IMG/VR virus record: IMGVR_UViG_3300031521_000027 | Location: 40,214-104,213 of that record | Direction: 5' to 3' (one strand) | From: a virus | DNA: 64,000 nt | Part shown: positions 47,707 through 54,374 of the stretch, in pieces | Layout of the letters: every line of letters starts with the position of its first letter | Position numbering within the stretch: the first letter of the stretch is position 1 | Position numbers and translations under genes: made by a program | The notes under the pieces: generated by a model | Seen by the model: only the letters and a program-made list of their open reading frames with translations | Database searches by the model: none | Told to the model about the DNA's origin: nothing

Positions 47707-48153
47707 TCAGTCGGTCACCACCACCTTCGCGTGGCGAGCAGCCTCGGTGTCCATCTCCGCGCCACAGCTGCACTCGAAGTGGTAGGGGTAGACGAAGTCC
47801 CAGCGGTGGCGGCGGTGGGTCTCCGGGCCCGTGAGGGTGTCGAAGCGGCCACACGTGGCTTCCTTGAAGGCTGCGTAGGTCTTGTAGACCCCGATGATGG
47901 CCTCCGGGTCGAGGGTGAACAGGGTGTCGATGAAGATGCCCCACTCGTCCCACTGGGCGGCGTGCTCGTCGCCGTTGCCTGCACCGAAGTTCGGACGGCT
48001 CGCGCTGTTGCCGGTCAGGCGGATGTCAAAGGAACGCTTCCGGGAGCGGGAGCCCTTCGTCTCGCAGTCGGCCAGCTTGACGCCGACCATGCCCCTCGCG
48101 TGGACCGCCTGCACGAGGTCGGAGTACTTGATGACGTCGGAGTGGATCTTCAT
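47707..48153 (-). CDS. Hypothetical protein (148 aa), minus strand
   Basis: MKIHSDVIKYSDLVQAVHAR, KLADCETKGSRSRKRSFDIR, NGDEHAAQWDEWGIFIDTLF, then YPYHFECSCGAEMD. Recognisable as a small phage protein with SF-x-IRLTG and AATWDEWG-like phrases, but of unknown role. The C-terminal CSC may bind metal. Own promoter and terminator, so a single-gene unit. Confidence 0.78.
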   Translation of the reverse strand: MKIHSDVIKYSDLVQAVHARGMVGVKLADCETKGSRSRKRSFDIRLTGNSASRPNFGAGNGDEHAAQWDEWGIFIDTLFTLDPEAIIGVYKTYAAFKEATCGRFDTLTGPETHRRHRWDFVYPYHFECSCGAEMDTEAARHAKVVVTD

Positions 48154-48203
48154 GGCTGTTGCCCTTCCTTACGGGTACCGGGTTGTTCCGGCTTGATGTC
48201 TCA

Positions 48204-48233
48204 AGTTTAGGACACACTGCCACTCGATGTCAA
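48204..48233 (-). promoter_or_regulatory. Minus-strand sigma-A-like promoter
   Basis: On minus: TTGACA (48228-48233), 18 bp, TAAACT (48204-48209), TTGAGACATCAAGCCGGAAC, then a GGAAGGGCAACAGCC block before ATG 48153. Confidence 0.78.
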
Positions 48234-48251
48234 GCGAAACTGGCAGGAGTT

Positions 48252-48296
48252 ATTTTCGGAAACGAGTTGACACACGTCCCAAGGTAGGTACATAAT
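48252..48296 (+). promoter_or_regulatory. Palindrome plus sigma-A-like promoter, divergent
   Basis: ATTTTCGGAAAC (48252-48263), TTGACA (48267-48272), 18 bp containing AAGGTAGGTA, CATAAT (48291-48296). Back-to-back with the minus promoter at 48204-48233. The leader has an AGCCGG/CCGGCT hairpin. Confidence 0.75.
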
Positions 48297-48345
48297 AGAG
48301 ACATAGCCGGACGCACCGGCTCCTCGAAAGAGAAGGGCATAAGCC

Positions 48346-48654
48346 ATGAGCATCCAACTCACCCACGAGTTCATCGTCTGCAACTGCTGCAACGCGATGA
48401 TCGCCAACAACGAGAGCTGCGACTGCACCCCCGATCAGCACCCCGACGGCCTCGCCGCCTTCACCGGGCTCGCTCCCAACGTCAACGTCGTCCCCGGCGA
48501 CGAGGACTACGGCTTCTGCGACTGGAACCGCTGCGCCGGGTGCGGCTCCACCCTCGCGGGTGACCGTGTCGGGGCCTACGGGCTCACCGACACCGGCTGG
48601 GCTCCCGAGTCCACCTTCGATGACCCGGACGTGGACTGGAGTGAGGGCCTGTGA
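48346..48654 (+). CDS. Cys-rich hypothetical protein (102 aa)
   Basis: ATG behind GAAGGGCATAAGCC. FIVCNCCNAMIANNESCDCT and FCDWNRCAGCGSTLAGDRVG give eight Cys, likely two zinc sites. The acidic C-terminus ends DPDVDWSEGL. Coupled to the HicA-like gene by GTGA overlap. Confidence 0.74.
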   Translation: MSIQLTHEFIVCNCCNAMIANNESCDCTPDQHPDGLAAFTGLAPNVNVVPGDEDYGFCDWNRCAGCGSTLAGDRVGAYGLTDTGWAPESTFDDPDVDWSEGL

Positions 48655-48845
48655 GGCGCTACGCGGCCCTTGCAGCCTCGCTGGAGGCGCAAGGGTGCCG
48701 GATGAAGCGGAAGCGCTCCGGCTGGTGGGTGGGCTTCCCCAACGGGGCCACAACCGCCTTCCACCTCACCCCCAGTGACCACCGGGCAGACCTCAACCTC
48801 CGCGCCACCATCCGGCGCAACGGGCTGGTGTGGCCCTTCGACTGA
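48651..48845 (+). CDS. HicA-like small protein (64 aa)
   Basis: GTG overlapping the preceding stop. LEAQGCRMKRKRSGWWVGFP, NGATTAFHLTPSDHRADLNL, RATIRRNGLVWPFD follow the helix-strand-strand-strand-helix pattern of HicA mRNA interferases, including the final helix with L-x-ILR-x-x-GL. The catalytic His of the GSHH turn is absent (RSGWW), so it may be a dsRNA-binding relative or an inactive form. No HicB partner beside it. Confidence 0.6.
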   Translation: MRRYAALAASLEAQGCRMKRKRSGWWVGFPNGATTAFHLTPSDHRADLNLRATIRRNGLVWPFD

Positions 48846-48861
48846 AGCTAGGCTGGTCGAG

Positions 48862-48896
48862 CCCCTCGTTCCCCTTCGACCGGGAGCGGGGGGTTT
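48862..48896 (+). terminator. TTCG-family terminator
   Basis: CCCCTCGTTCCC pairs with GGGAGCGGGGGG (with G-U pairs), then TTT. One of four related hairpins. Confidence 0.75.
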
Positions 48897-49047
48897 CCTC
48901 ATGCCCGGACTTGGAGCGTCGAGCCGAACATCCAAGTCGAGGTGGGGTCGAGTGGGACCGTGGGAAGATTCTGAGCGTCCGAGCGCAGCGACACCACCGC
49001 TGACTACGCCTTCGACAACAGCTGGTCGGGGCACTCAGAACAAGCAA
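48897..49047. other. Spacer between convergent genes
   Basis: No ORF with coding character. It holds a plus-orientation GATTCTGAG (48967-48975) and lies between two facing terminators. Confidence 0.5.
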
Positions 49048-49078
49048 GAGCCCCCCGCTCCCGAAGGAACGAGGGGCT
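49048..49078 (-). terminator. TTCG-family terminator, minus strand
   Basis: On minus: AGCCCCTCGTTCC-TTCG-GGAGCGGGGGGCT, then CTTG. It closes the 49090 gene. Confidence 0.75.
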
Positions 49079-49089
49079 GAGCTGGTCGA

Positions 49090-49341
49090 TCAGACTGCGG
49101 GCGTTCCCCACAGCGTGCCGTTCGCGCCAGCGCGGATCATGTACCGCGCCCACTTCCGGGCCTCGGCCTTCAGGCCGCACTTGCCGCCGTCCATCCCGTT
49201 GGCGGGGCCACTGGTCACGACCCAGATCCAGACCCGGCGAATGCCGCCCTTGGCACACGGGCTCCAGATGTCCCTGCGGATCAGGCGGTAGGTCTCGCCC
49301 TTGTAGGTCTCTGTCCCTGCAACGTCTGTGTATCCGGTCAT
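49090..49341 (-). CDS. Hypothetical protein (83 aa), minus strand
   Basis: ATG at 49341 behind the GAAGGGCAGCAGCC block (an upstream in-frame start lies in the promoter). MTGYTDVAGTETYKGETYRL, VWIWVVTSGPANGMDGGKCG, KAEARKWARYMIRAGANGTL. Small alpha/beta protein, one-gene unit. Unknown. Confidence 0.74.
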   Translation of the reverse strand: MTGYTDVAGTETYKGETYRLIRRDIWSPCAKGGIRRVWIWVVTSGPANGMDGGKCGLKAEARKWARYMIRAGANGTLWGTPAV

Positions 49342-49381
49342 GGCTGCTGCCCTTCGGTTGTTGTTCCGGCTTGATGTCTCA

Positions 49382-49425
49382 AGTATAGTACACGTGCGCG
49401 CGTATAGCAACTCGTTTCCAGAAAA
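49382..49425 (-). promoter_or_regulatory. Minus-strand promoter with palindrome
   Basis: On minus: TTTTCTGGAAAC (49414-49425), TTGCTA (49405-49410), 17 bp, TATACT (49382-49387), TTGAGACATCAAGCCGGAAC leader. Confidence 0.75.
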
Positions 49426-49444
49426 AGATTGATCGAGTATTCGC

Positions 49445-49474
49445 TTGACACTAGCTAGGTACATGCCTTAAACT
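49445..49474 (+). promoter_or_regulatory. Sigma-A-like promoter, divergent
   Basis: TTGACA, 18 bp containing TAGGTACAT, TAAACT, then TTGAGACATCAAGCCGGATC and GAAGGGCACCAGCC before ATG 49512. Confidence 0.78.
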
Positions 49475-49511
49475 TGAGACATCAAGCCGGATCAACCGAA
49501 GGGCACCAGCC

Positions 49512-49802
49512 ATGGCTCAGTTCTCACTCACCATCAACCTCGACGGTGAGGCGTTCTCCGAGGAGACCGAAGACCGTATGGACACCCAGCTCGCTCCCGA
49601 GTACGAGCTGCACCGCCTTCTGACCGACATCGCCGTGACCGTGAAGTACGGGACCTTCGAGGGCTCCATCATCGACATCAACGGTCACAAGGTCGGGCAG
49701 TTCGCGATCAACACCGAGGACCCCCAGACCTTCTCCCTCGCACAGGTGCAGGACCGCAACGAGCACTTCGCCAAGGACGCACGCTTCGTGCAGGTGAACT
49801 GA
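49512..49802 (+). CDS. Hypothetical protein (96 aa)
   Basis: MAQFSLTINLDGEAFSEETE, LHRLLTDIAVTVKYGTFEGS, IIDINGHKVGQFAINTED. Beta-rich with one helix. ATG behind the conserved GAAGGGCACCAGCC leader block. No family known to me. Confidence 0.76.
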   Translation: MAQFSLTINLDGEAFSEETEDRMDTQLAPEYELHRLLTDIAVTVKYGTFEGSIIDINGHKVGQFAINTEDPQTFSLAQVQDRNEHFAKDARFVQVN

Positions 49803-49803
49803 C

Positions 49804-50196
49804 ATGACCCGCTTCTACGGTGGCCTGATCAACAGGCTTCAGGAGGGCGCTACGGTGCGCGAGGTCCCCAAGGTGGGGGACGGGGCCACCATGTACCTCT
49901 ACAGCGACAGGCACGCCTACACGGTGCGCGAGGTGAAGGTCAGCCCCAGTGGGAAGACCATCACGATCAAGGCCACCCGGGACCACGCAGTGCGTACCGA
50001 CGGCGGGGGCTTCAGTGAGTCCCAGACCTACGACTTCACCACGGTGGGGGAGCCCGAGGACGGGCAGACCTTCAAGAGCGTTTCAGGAAAGCCGTTCCGC
50101 TCCGTCTACTGGGACCACGAGGCCAACGGCTACCGGATGTCCGAGACCATCCTGCGGGTCGGTCACCGCGACGAGTACTACGACTTCACCAAGTAG
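49804..50196 (+). CDS. Hypothetical beta-rich protein (130 aa)
   Basis: ATG one nt after the previous stop. MTRFYGGLINRLQEGATVRE, GDGATMYLYSDRHAYTVREV, SPSGKTITIKATRDHAVRTD, VYWDHEANGYRMSET. GTTTCAGGAAAG palindrome inside the gene (50080). Followed by a hairpin. Unknown. Confidence 0.75.
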   Translation: MTRFYGGLINRLQEGATVREVPKVGDGATMYLYSDRHAYTVREVKVSPSGKTITIKATRDHAVRTDGGGFSESQTYDFTTVGEPEDGQTFKSVSGKPFRSVYWDHEANGYRMSETILRVGHRDEYYDFTK

Positions 50197-50201
50197 CCAG
50201 C

Positions 50202-50232
50202 TGGGCTCCCGGTCCTCGTGATCGGGAGCCCA
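50202..50232 (+). terminator. Hairpin after the 49804 gene
   Basis: TGGGCTCCCG pairs perfectly with CGGGAGCCCA. No T-run, so partial termination or leader structure for 50254. Confidence 0.6.
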
Positions 50233-50253
50233 CACGCACGAGAGGAACAACTA

Positions 50254-50898
50254 ATGGACACCTTCATCCGCGTCGCCGTCCCCGAGGCTGTCACGCTCCG
50301 CACCAAGGAGCTGCTCAGTGGACTGGGCATCGAGGCCAAGTTCGTGGACGACCTTGCCGAGGTCACCGCCCGCGACATCCTCGCCACCTACGCCGGGTGT
50401 GCGGGGGTAGATGATTCTGAGCGGTTCGCTCCCGGCGACCGCTTCATCACCATCGGCACCGACCCGGGACGCAAGGGCATCGTCGTCAGGCTCGAACGCA
50501 ACCTCCGGGTCAATACCACGGTGTGTGTCGTGCTCGACGGTGAGGACAAGGTGATGAGCTTCGGAGCCAGCGTGATGCAGCTCATCGAAGACGCCCTGCC
50601 CGAGGACGAGGAGATCCTCGACGACATCCCCCCGCTCCGGCAGGAGAACGAGGAGCTGAACGAGGACATGGTCTACCGGGCCCTGCGCGCTACACCCAGC
50701 ACTGCCACAGCACAGTCCCAGCACGCAGCTGCGGGAGCCTTGTTCGCCATGCTGCGCTCCCGGCCCTACTCGGCACCACGGCTGAACGAGCGTCAGGTCT
50801 GCAACTTCGTGGAGGTCATGGTCGGCCTCCCCTGCATCACCGGGGCACAGGCAGCCGCCGTGCTCGCACTCGTTTACGGAAAGGAAGTCCAGTCATGA
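50254..50898 (+). CDS. Hypothetical protein (214 aa)
   Basis: ATG behind GAGAGGAACAACTA. MDTFIRVAVPEAVTLRTKEL, FAPGDRFITIGTDPGRKGIV, an acidic middle (EDALPEDEEILDDIPPLRQE), then a helical end. GATTCTGAG in frame at 50413 as Asp-Ser-Glu and GTTTACGGAAAG at 50872. Not recognised. Confidence 0.76.
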   Translation: MDTFIRVAVPEAVTLRTKELLSGLGIEAKFVDDLAEVTARDILATYAGCAGVDDSERFAPGDRFITIGTDPGRKGIVVRLERNLRVNTTVCVVLDGEDKVMSFGASVMQLIEDALPEDEEILDDIPPLRQENEELNEDMVYRALRATPSTATAQSQHAAAGALFAMLRSRPYSAPRLNERQVCNFVEVMVGLPCITGAQAAAVLALVYGKEVQS

Positions 50899-51032
50899 CC
50901 GCACTCGACCGCATCGTTCGTTTCTACGGGATCGGTGAGACCATCATCCTCGCCGAGTTCAAGGCAGCCGAGAAGCTGATCAAGGAGTACGTGGACGACA
51001 CCATCGCAGGCATCCGGGCACGTATTTCCTGA
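50895..51032 (+). CDS. Small helical protein (45 aa)
   Basis: ATGA overlap with the previous gene. MTALDRIVRFYGIGETIILA, EFKAAEKLIKEYVDDTIAGI. Amphipathic helices. Its TGA stop lies in the ATTTCCTGAAAC palindrome of the next promoter. Confidence 0.66.
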   Translation: MTALDRIVRFYGIGETIILAEFKAAEKLIKEYVDDTIAGIRARIS

Positions 51033-51087
51033 AACAGTTGACAGGAGAGCTGCTGTGTCCTAAGCTAGAGACATGAACACAGCAGCT
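51024..51087 (+). promoter_or_regulatory. Palindrome plus leaderless promoter inside an 11-bp inverted repeat
   Basis: ATTTCCTGAAAC (51024-51035), TTGACA (51038-51043), 17 bp, TAAGCT (51061-51066), AGAGAC, ATG 51073. AGCTGCTGTGT (51048-51058) is the exact complement of ACACAGCAGCT (51077-51087), so the arms enclose the -10 box and start codon. Confidence 0.8.
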
Positions 51088-51285
51088 TCCCTGAACTACA
51101 CACTCAACCCCGAGTGCATCAAGGTCGACCGCTTCATGGGCCTGAACATCGTGTTCGTACCCGCAGGCATGGTCTACCGGGTCACCGACGTCAACGGGAT
51201 CAGTTACTTCGAGTCCACCCCTGACCGGCTCATCGCCTTGATGAAGCAGCACGGGCGCAAGCACCTCAAGAGGAAGGCACGTTAG
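51073..51285 (+). CDS. Hypothetical protein (70 aa), predicted leaderless
   Basis: MNTAASLNYTLNPECIKVDR, FMGLNIVFVPAGMVYRVTDV, ending in a basic KQHGRKHLKRKAR. The first codons form the right arm of the promoter inverted repeat. The basic tail suggests nucleic acid or membrane contact. Unknown. Confidence 0.74.
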   Translation: MNTAASLNYTLNPECIKVDRFMGLNIVFVPAGMVYRVTDVNGISYFESTPDRLIALMKQHGRKHLKRKAR

Positions 51286-51450
51286 ATGGGCAAGTGGGAG
51301 ATCGCCAACAACGGCAGCGGGAAGCGTATCTACTTCCTCTTCAAGGACACCCCCACGGGCACGGAGTACCACTGGAGTGCAGGAGGTAACCTCGTCCGCT
51401 ACGCATCACACATCACTGCACAGAAGGCGGCAGACAAGCTCAACGCCTGA
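51286..51450 (+). CDS. Small hypothetical protein (54 aa)
   Basis: ATG immediately after the previous stop. MGKWEIANNGSGKRIYFLFK, DTPTGTEYHWSAGGNLVRYA, SHITAQKAADKLNA. Looks like a DUF1508-type strand-strand-helix module. Followed by a terminator. Confidence 0.66.
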   Translation: MGKWEIANNGSGKRIYFLFKDTPTGTEYHWSAGGNLVRYASHITAQKAADKLNA

Positions 51451-51462
51451 CCCCAAGCCACT

Positions 51463-51499
51463 GTGGCCTCGTTCCTCCGGGAGCGGGGCCACTTGACTT
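51463..51499 (+). terminator. TTCG-family terminator
   Basis: GTGGCCTCGTTCC pairs with GGGAGCGGGGCCAC, loop TCC, followed by TTGACTTTG. The T-run doubles as a possible -35 (TTGACT) for the next gene, with a weak -10 near 51516. Confidence 0.7.
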
Positions 51500-51562
51500 T
51501 GTGTCCCTAACATGAGACAATAGACGTATGAGCTACCCAGACCCTCGGAAGGAGGCCACCTC

Positions 51563-51751
51563 ATGGAATACCGGATCTACCGCAGCACCATCGCTCCCGA
51601 GAACGTCATGCCTGAGCGGGCTGACTCCCAGCTGGAGGCCAGCTTGCTGGCACAGAAGCTCTCCTACCTCGAACCCAGCATCCGCTTCATCGTGAGTGAC
51701 CGGGACATGAACTACCTGTCCAGCTACCTCGACGGCACCTACATCCAGTGA
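51563..51751 (+). CDS. Small hypothetical protein (62 aa)
   Basis: ATG behind GGAAGGAGGCCACCTC, one of the best ribosome sites here. MEYRIYRSTIAPENVMPERA, SQLEASLLAQKLSYLEPSIR, FIVSDRDMNYLSSYLDGTYI. Alpha/beta. Single-gene unit between two TTCG-family terminators. Confidence 0.72.
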   Translation: MEYRIYRSTIAPENVMPERADSQLEASLLAQKLSYLEPSIRFIVSDRDMNYLSSYLDGTYIQ

Positions 51752-51752
51752 T

Positions 51753-51790
51753 CACGAGCCCTCGTTCCTTCGGGAGCGGGGGCACTCGTG
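51753..51790 (+). terminator. TTCG-family terminator
   Basis: CACGAGCCCTCGTTCC-TTCG-GGAGCGGGGGCACTCGTG (a few mispairs). Confidence 0.7.
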
Positions 51791-51831
51791 TGTGGGTGGG
51801 ATGAAGATTCTGAGCGGGCTCGCGCAGCGCC

Positions 51832-51879
51832 AACGAACGCTTGCCTTAACCGCTCTAGTGCAAACGAACGCTTGCCTTA
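51832..51879 (+). repeat. Direct repeat upstream of the deacetylase-like gene
   Basis: AACGAACGCTTGCCTTA at 51832-51848 and again at 51863-51879, exact, 31 bp apart (about three helical turns). It lies ~25 bp upstream of the promoter of the 51972 gene and was not seen elsewhere. Probably an activator or repressor site. Confidence 0.65.
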
Positions 51880-51895
51880 TTCACCTGTCCTCAAC

Positions 51896-51924
51896 TTGTG
51901 TCAGTGTCCCAAGTCTGGTACAGT
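51896..51924 (+). promoter_or_regulatory. Promoter of the deacetylase-like gene
   Basis: TTGTGT, 17 bp, TACAGT, then a GAGGTC/GACCTC hairpin leader and TAGGAAG before ATG 51972. It lacks the AGAGACAT and palindrome features of neighbouring promoters. Confidence 0.6.
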
Positions 51925-51971
51925 AGAGCTATCGAGGTCGCAAGGACCTCTTCGCAGTAGGAAGTACCCGC

Positions 51972-53201
51972 ATGACCTCAATCATCATTGGCTACACCCC
52001 CAGCTACCTCGGCTGGAAGGGCAGCTACGCCTCCCCCCGCCGTGCCCACCTCGCCGTCGAGCACATCATCGCTCGCGCCGAAGAGGAGGGCGTGGACATC
52101 GAGATCATCGAGCCCACGTTCAACCGGATGCAGGTGGCCAAGGAGCTGTCCCGCGTGCACTCCAAGTCCTACGTGGCCAACGTGCTGCGCGGAGCCCATA
52201 AGGAGCACCCCGGCCAGCAGGGACAGATCGCAGCGCTCATGTTCGAGGGCACCCGCGTGCTCGTGGACAAGATCATCGCCGACGGCTTCATCCCGCAGGT
52301 GTACTTCAACCCGCAGGGTGCCAAGCACCACGCCGGGTACGACGACAGCTCGGGCTTCTGCGTGTTCAACGACATGGCCTACGCCGCCACGGTCTTCACT
52401 GACCGTGGCCTGAAGGTGGCCTACCTCGACTGGGACGTGCACCACGGCGACGGGGTGGAAGCGCTCACCCGCAACAACCCCAACGTGCTCACCGCGTCGA
52501 TCCACCAGTTCGGCATCTTCCCGGGCACTGGGCTGAAGAGCCAGTGGAAGAACAGCGTGTTCAACTTCCCCATGGCAGCTGGAGACGGTGACGAGGAGTT
52601 TCTCGAAACTGTGGCCATCGCCCTTGAGGCCATCAAGGACTTCGAGCCGGACGTGTTCCTGCTCGCAGCAGGGGCTGACGGCCTCAACGAGGACCCGCTG
52701 GGCAGCCTGCGCTACACCCTCGACGGCATCGAGACCGCAGCCACCATGGTGGGCAAGCTCGCCAAGGAGCTGAACATCCCCGTGCTGATCGGCGGGGCGG
52801 GCGGCTACACCCCGTTCACGTTCACCCCGCTGGCATGGCACACCACTGTGTGGGCCATCCACGACGAGCTGAAGAAGGCTGTCAAGAGCATCGACGAGGA
52901 GGCGTTCGACTGGTCGGGCTCCCGCTACGACTGGGACCGCACGGATGGCCACAGCGAGGGCGAGAAGCCCGCTCTGGACGAGGCAATCGAGGAGGGCTAC
53001 AGCAACGACCGTGCAGCTCACATCGACGCCATCATGGACGGACTGGAGGGCATCCCCAGTGACTGCTGGGAGGACGTCCTCACCCGCGAGGAGTACGACC
53101 TCGTGGCATCCAAGATCGAGCCGATCATCCTCGCCGACGCACAGCGTGCAGCAGCCGAGGTCTCCAAGCCCCGGCGCAAGGGCAAGCGGGGTCGCCGCTG
53201 A
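51972..53201 (+). CDS. Histone deacetylase superfamily amidohydrolase
   Basis: 409 residues. The HDAC/AcuC/acetylpolyamine amidohydrolase core is complete: GAKHHAGYDDSSGFCVFNDM with the catalytic His pair (~118), VAYLDWDVHHGDGVEAL with Asp and His zinc ligands, IHQFGIFPGTG, LLAAGADGLNEDPLGSLRYT with the third ligand Asp, and IGGAGGYTPF with the transition-state Tyr. These enzymes remove acetyl from lysine, polyamines or small amides. A C-terminal ~90-residue extension ends in a basic KPRRKGKRGRR. The gene has its own promoter and flanking terminators. Substrate in a phage is unknown. Confidence 0.92.
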   Translation: MTSIIIGYTPSYLGWKGSYASPRRAHLAVEHIIARAEEEGVDIEIIEPTFNRMQVAKELSRVHSKSYVANVLRGAHKEHPGQQGQIAALMFEGTRVLVDKIIADGFIPQVYFNPQGAKHHAGYDDSSGFCVFNDMAYAATVFTDRGLKVAYLDWDVHHGDGVEALTRNNPNVLTASIHQFGIFPGTGLKSQWKNSVFNFPMAAGDGDEEFLETVAIALEAIKDFEPDVFLLAAGADGLNEDPLGSLRYTLDGIETAATMVGKLAKELNIPVLIGGAGGYTPFTFTPLAWHTTVWAIHDELKKAVKSIDEEAFDWSGSRYDWDRTDGHSEGEKPALDEAIEEGYSNDRAAHIDAIMDGLEGIPSDCWEDVLTREEYDLVASKIEPIILADAQRAAAEVSKPRRKGKRGRR

Positions 53202-53214
53202 TCAAGATTCTGAG

Positions 53215-53247
53215 GAGGACCGGGGGCAACCTCGGTCCTCTTTAGTT
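53215..53247 (+). terminator. Intrinsic terminator after the deacetylase-like gene
   Basis: GAGGACCG pairs with CGGTCCTC, then TTTAGTTTT. GATTCTGAG (53206-53214) lies between the stop codon and the stem. Confidence 0.75.
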
Positions 53248-53288
53248 TTCGGAAACAGTTGACACAAGGTAGGTACATGCCCTAAACT
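53245..53288 (+). promoter_or_regulatory. Palindrome plus sigma-A-like promoter
   Basis: GTTTTCGGAAAC (53245-53256), TTGACA (53259-53264), 18 bp with TAGGTACAT, TAAACT (53283-53288), then ACATCAAGCCGGAACAAACC and GAAGGGCACCAGCC before ATG 53332. Confidence 0.8.
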
Positions 53289-53331
53289 TGAGACATCAAG
53301 CCGGAACAAACCACACCGAAGGGCACCAGCC

Positions 53332-53727
53332 ATGGACATCACCACTCCCGAGAACATCACCGTCGAGAGCTTCACCTCCCCCGTCCTCACCGGCAGGGAC
53401 CAGCGCAGCCTCAAGGCGTTCGTGCTCGCAGGCATCCTCCCCAACGGTGACCAGCACCGGGTCAGCCTCACGGTCAGCCACGACGCCGACCGCAAGTCCT
53501 TCCGTGTCAGCGTCAGCCGCTACACCCGGGAAGCCAGCACGGACCACGGGTTCGTCGTCGAGCACTACGCCCTCATGGAGGACATCGCATCGCTGGGCGG
53601 GATCAAGGTCGCCCGGTACAGCTTCAAGGCCCTGAACGCCACCTTCCTCGACGCTCTCCCGGTCGCGGTCGCAGCCCTCAAGGATCAGCTGGCTGACTTC
53701 CTGCTCACCCCGACCACGGCCCGCTGA
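53332..53727 (+). CDS. Hypothetical protein (131 aa)
   Basis: MDITTPENITVESFTSPVLT, RVSLTVSHDADRKSFRVSVS, GGIKVARYSFKALNATFLDA. Beta-sandwich-like body with a helical end. ATG behind the conserved leader block. Unknown. Confidence 0.75.
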   Translation: MDITTPENITVESFTSPVLTGRDQRSLKAFVLAGILPNGDQHRVSLTVSHDADRKSFRVSVSRYTREASTDHGFVVEHYALMEDIASLGGIKVARYSFKALNATFLDALPVAVAALKDQLADFLLTPTTAR

Positions 53728-53729
53728 TC

Positions 53730-54044
53730 ATGAAGAGCGGCATCGCACTGATCGTGCTGGGCGTTCTCCTGCTCGCCACTGGAGTCATCACTCCCGGCCT
53801 GCTCGGGATCTCCATGGGCCTCCTGATCGCCATCAAGTCCAAGGCCACCCACCGGGTGCCCGTGGTCCCCCATGCTCCGCAGCGGATGATCCAGCCGCAG
53901 GAGCAGGCACCCATGGACTGGAGGGTGGCCCTGTCTGACGTACGCACCCACGTGAAGGACACCGGGTGCCTCGTGCGCAGGAGCGACTTCGAGAGCAAGA
54001 ACGGGTTCTGCCCGAACGGGGGGAGCTACTGGGAGCACGACTGA
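53730..54044 (+). CDS. Membrane protein (104 aa)
   Basis: MKSGIALIVLGVLLLATGVI and TPGLLGISMGLLIAIKS form one long or two short spans. A soluble tail with WRVALSDVRTHVKDTGCLVR, GFCPNGGSYWEHD follows. ATG 2 nt after the previous stop. Possibly envelope-located. Confidence 0.72.
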   Translation: MKSGIALIVLGVLLLATGVITPGLLGISMGLLIAIKSKATHRVPVVPHAPQRMIQPQEQAPMDWRVALSDVRTHVKDTGCLVRRSDFESKNGFCPNGGSYWEHD

Positions 54045-54054
54045 TCCAGACCCA

Positions 54055-54111
54055 AGAGCACTCGGCTTGTTTCTCGAAAGAGTTGACAGGTCGAGTGCTC
54101 TGTCCTATACT
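54055..54111 (+). promoter_or_regulatory. Palindrome plus leaderless promoter, arms around -35
   Basis: GTTTCTCGAAAG (54069-54080), TTGACA (54083-54088), 17 bp, TATACT (54106-54111), TGAGAC, ATG 54118. AGAGCACTCG (54055-54064) is the exact complement of CGAGTGCTCT (54092-54101). Confidence 0.8.
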
Positions 54112-54117
54112 TGAGAC

Positions 54118-54285
54118 ATGAGCAACGGTATCAGCGGTCAACCAGCCACCCCCTACAAGCACACCTTCGCCACCGGCACCGAGTGCTACAGGGCCCGTGC
54201 AGCAGCCATCCGCAGGGGTGAGTCCGTGAGTGGGGCCCACCGCACGAAGGAGACCTTCTGGTTCAAGAGCAACGTCAAGGACTGA
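54118..54285 (+). CDS. Small hypothetical protein (55 aa), predicted leaderless
   Basis: MSNGISGQPATPYKHTFATG, TECYRARAAAIRRGESVSGA, HRTKETFWFKSNVKD. Basic. The sequence resembles small proteins that end in a TFWFK-like phrase. Terminated by the hairpin at 54293. Confidence 0.68.
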   Translation: MSNGISGQPATPYKHTFATGTECYRARAAAIRRGESVSGAHRTKETFWFKSNVKD

Positions 54286-54292
54286 ACAGCAA

Positions 54293-54327
54293 GAAGCCCC
54301 CGACTCCACAGTGAGTCGGGGGCTCTG
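54293..54327 (+). terminator. Intrinsic terminator
   Basis: AGCCCCCGACTC pairs perfectly with GAGTCGGGGGCT, 6-nt loop, then CTGCT. Confidence 0.8.
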
Positions 54328-54374
54328 CTATGCCCGGGAGGGAGGGGGGAAGATTCTGAGCCTCCCCAGCGGGA

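Noticed and set aside
48651-48845. Active HicAB toxin-antitoxin pair
   Set aside because: No HicB-like neighbour and no catalytic His; the upstream gene is a Cys-rich protein.
51493-51513. Promoter TTGACT with TAACAT before 51563
   Set aside because: Spacing is only 9 bp; a 17-bp alternative (-10 at about 51516, GACAAT) is weak, so I did not list it as a promoter.
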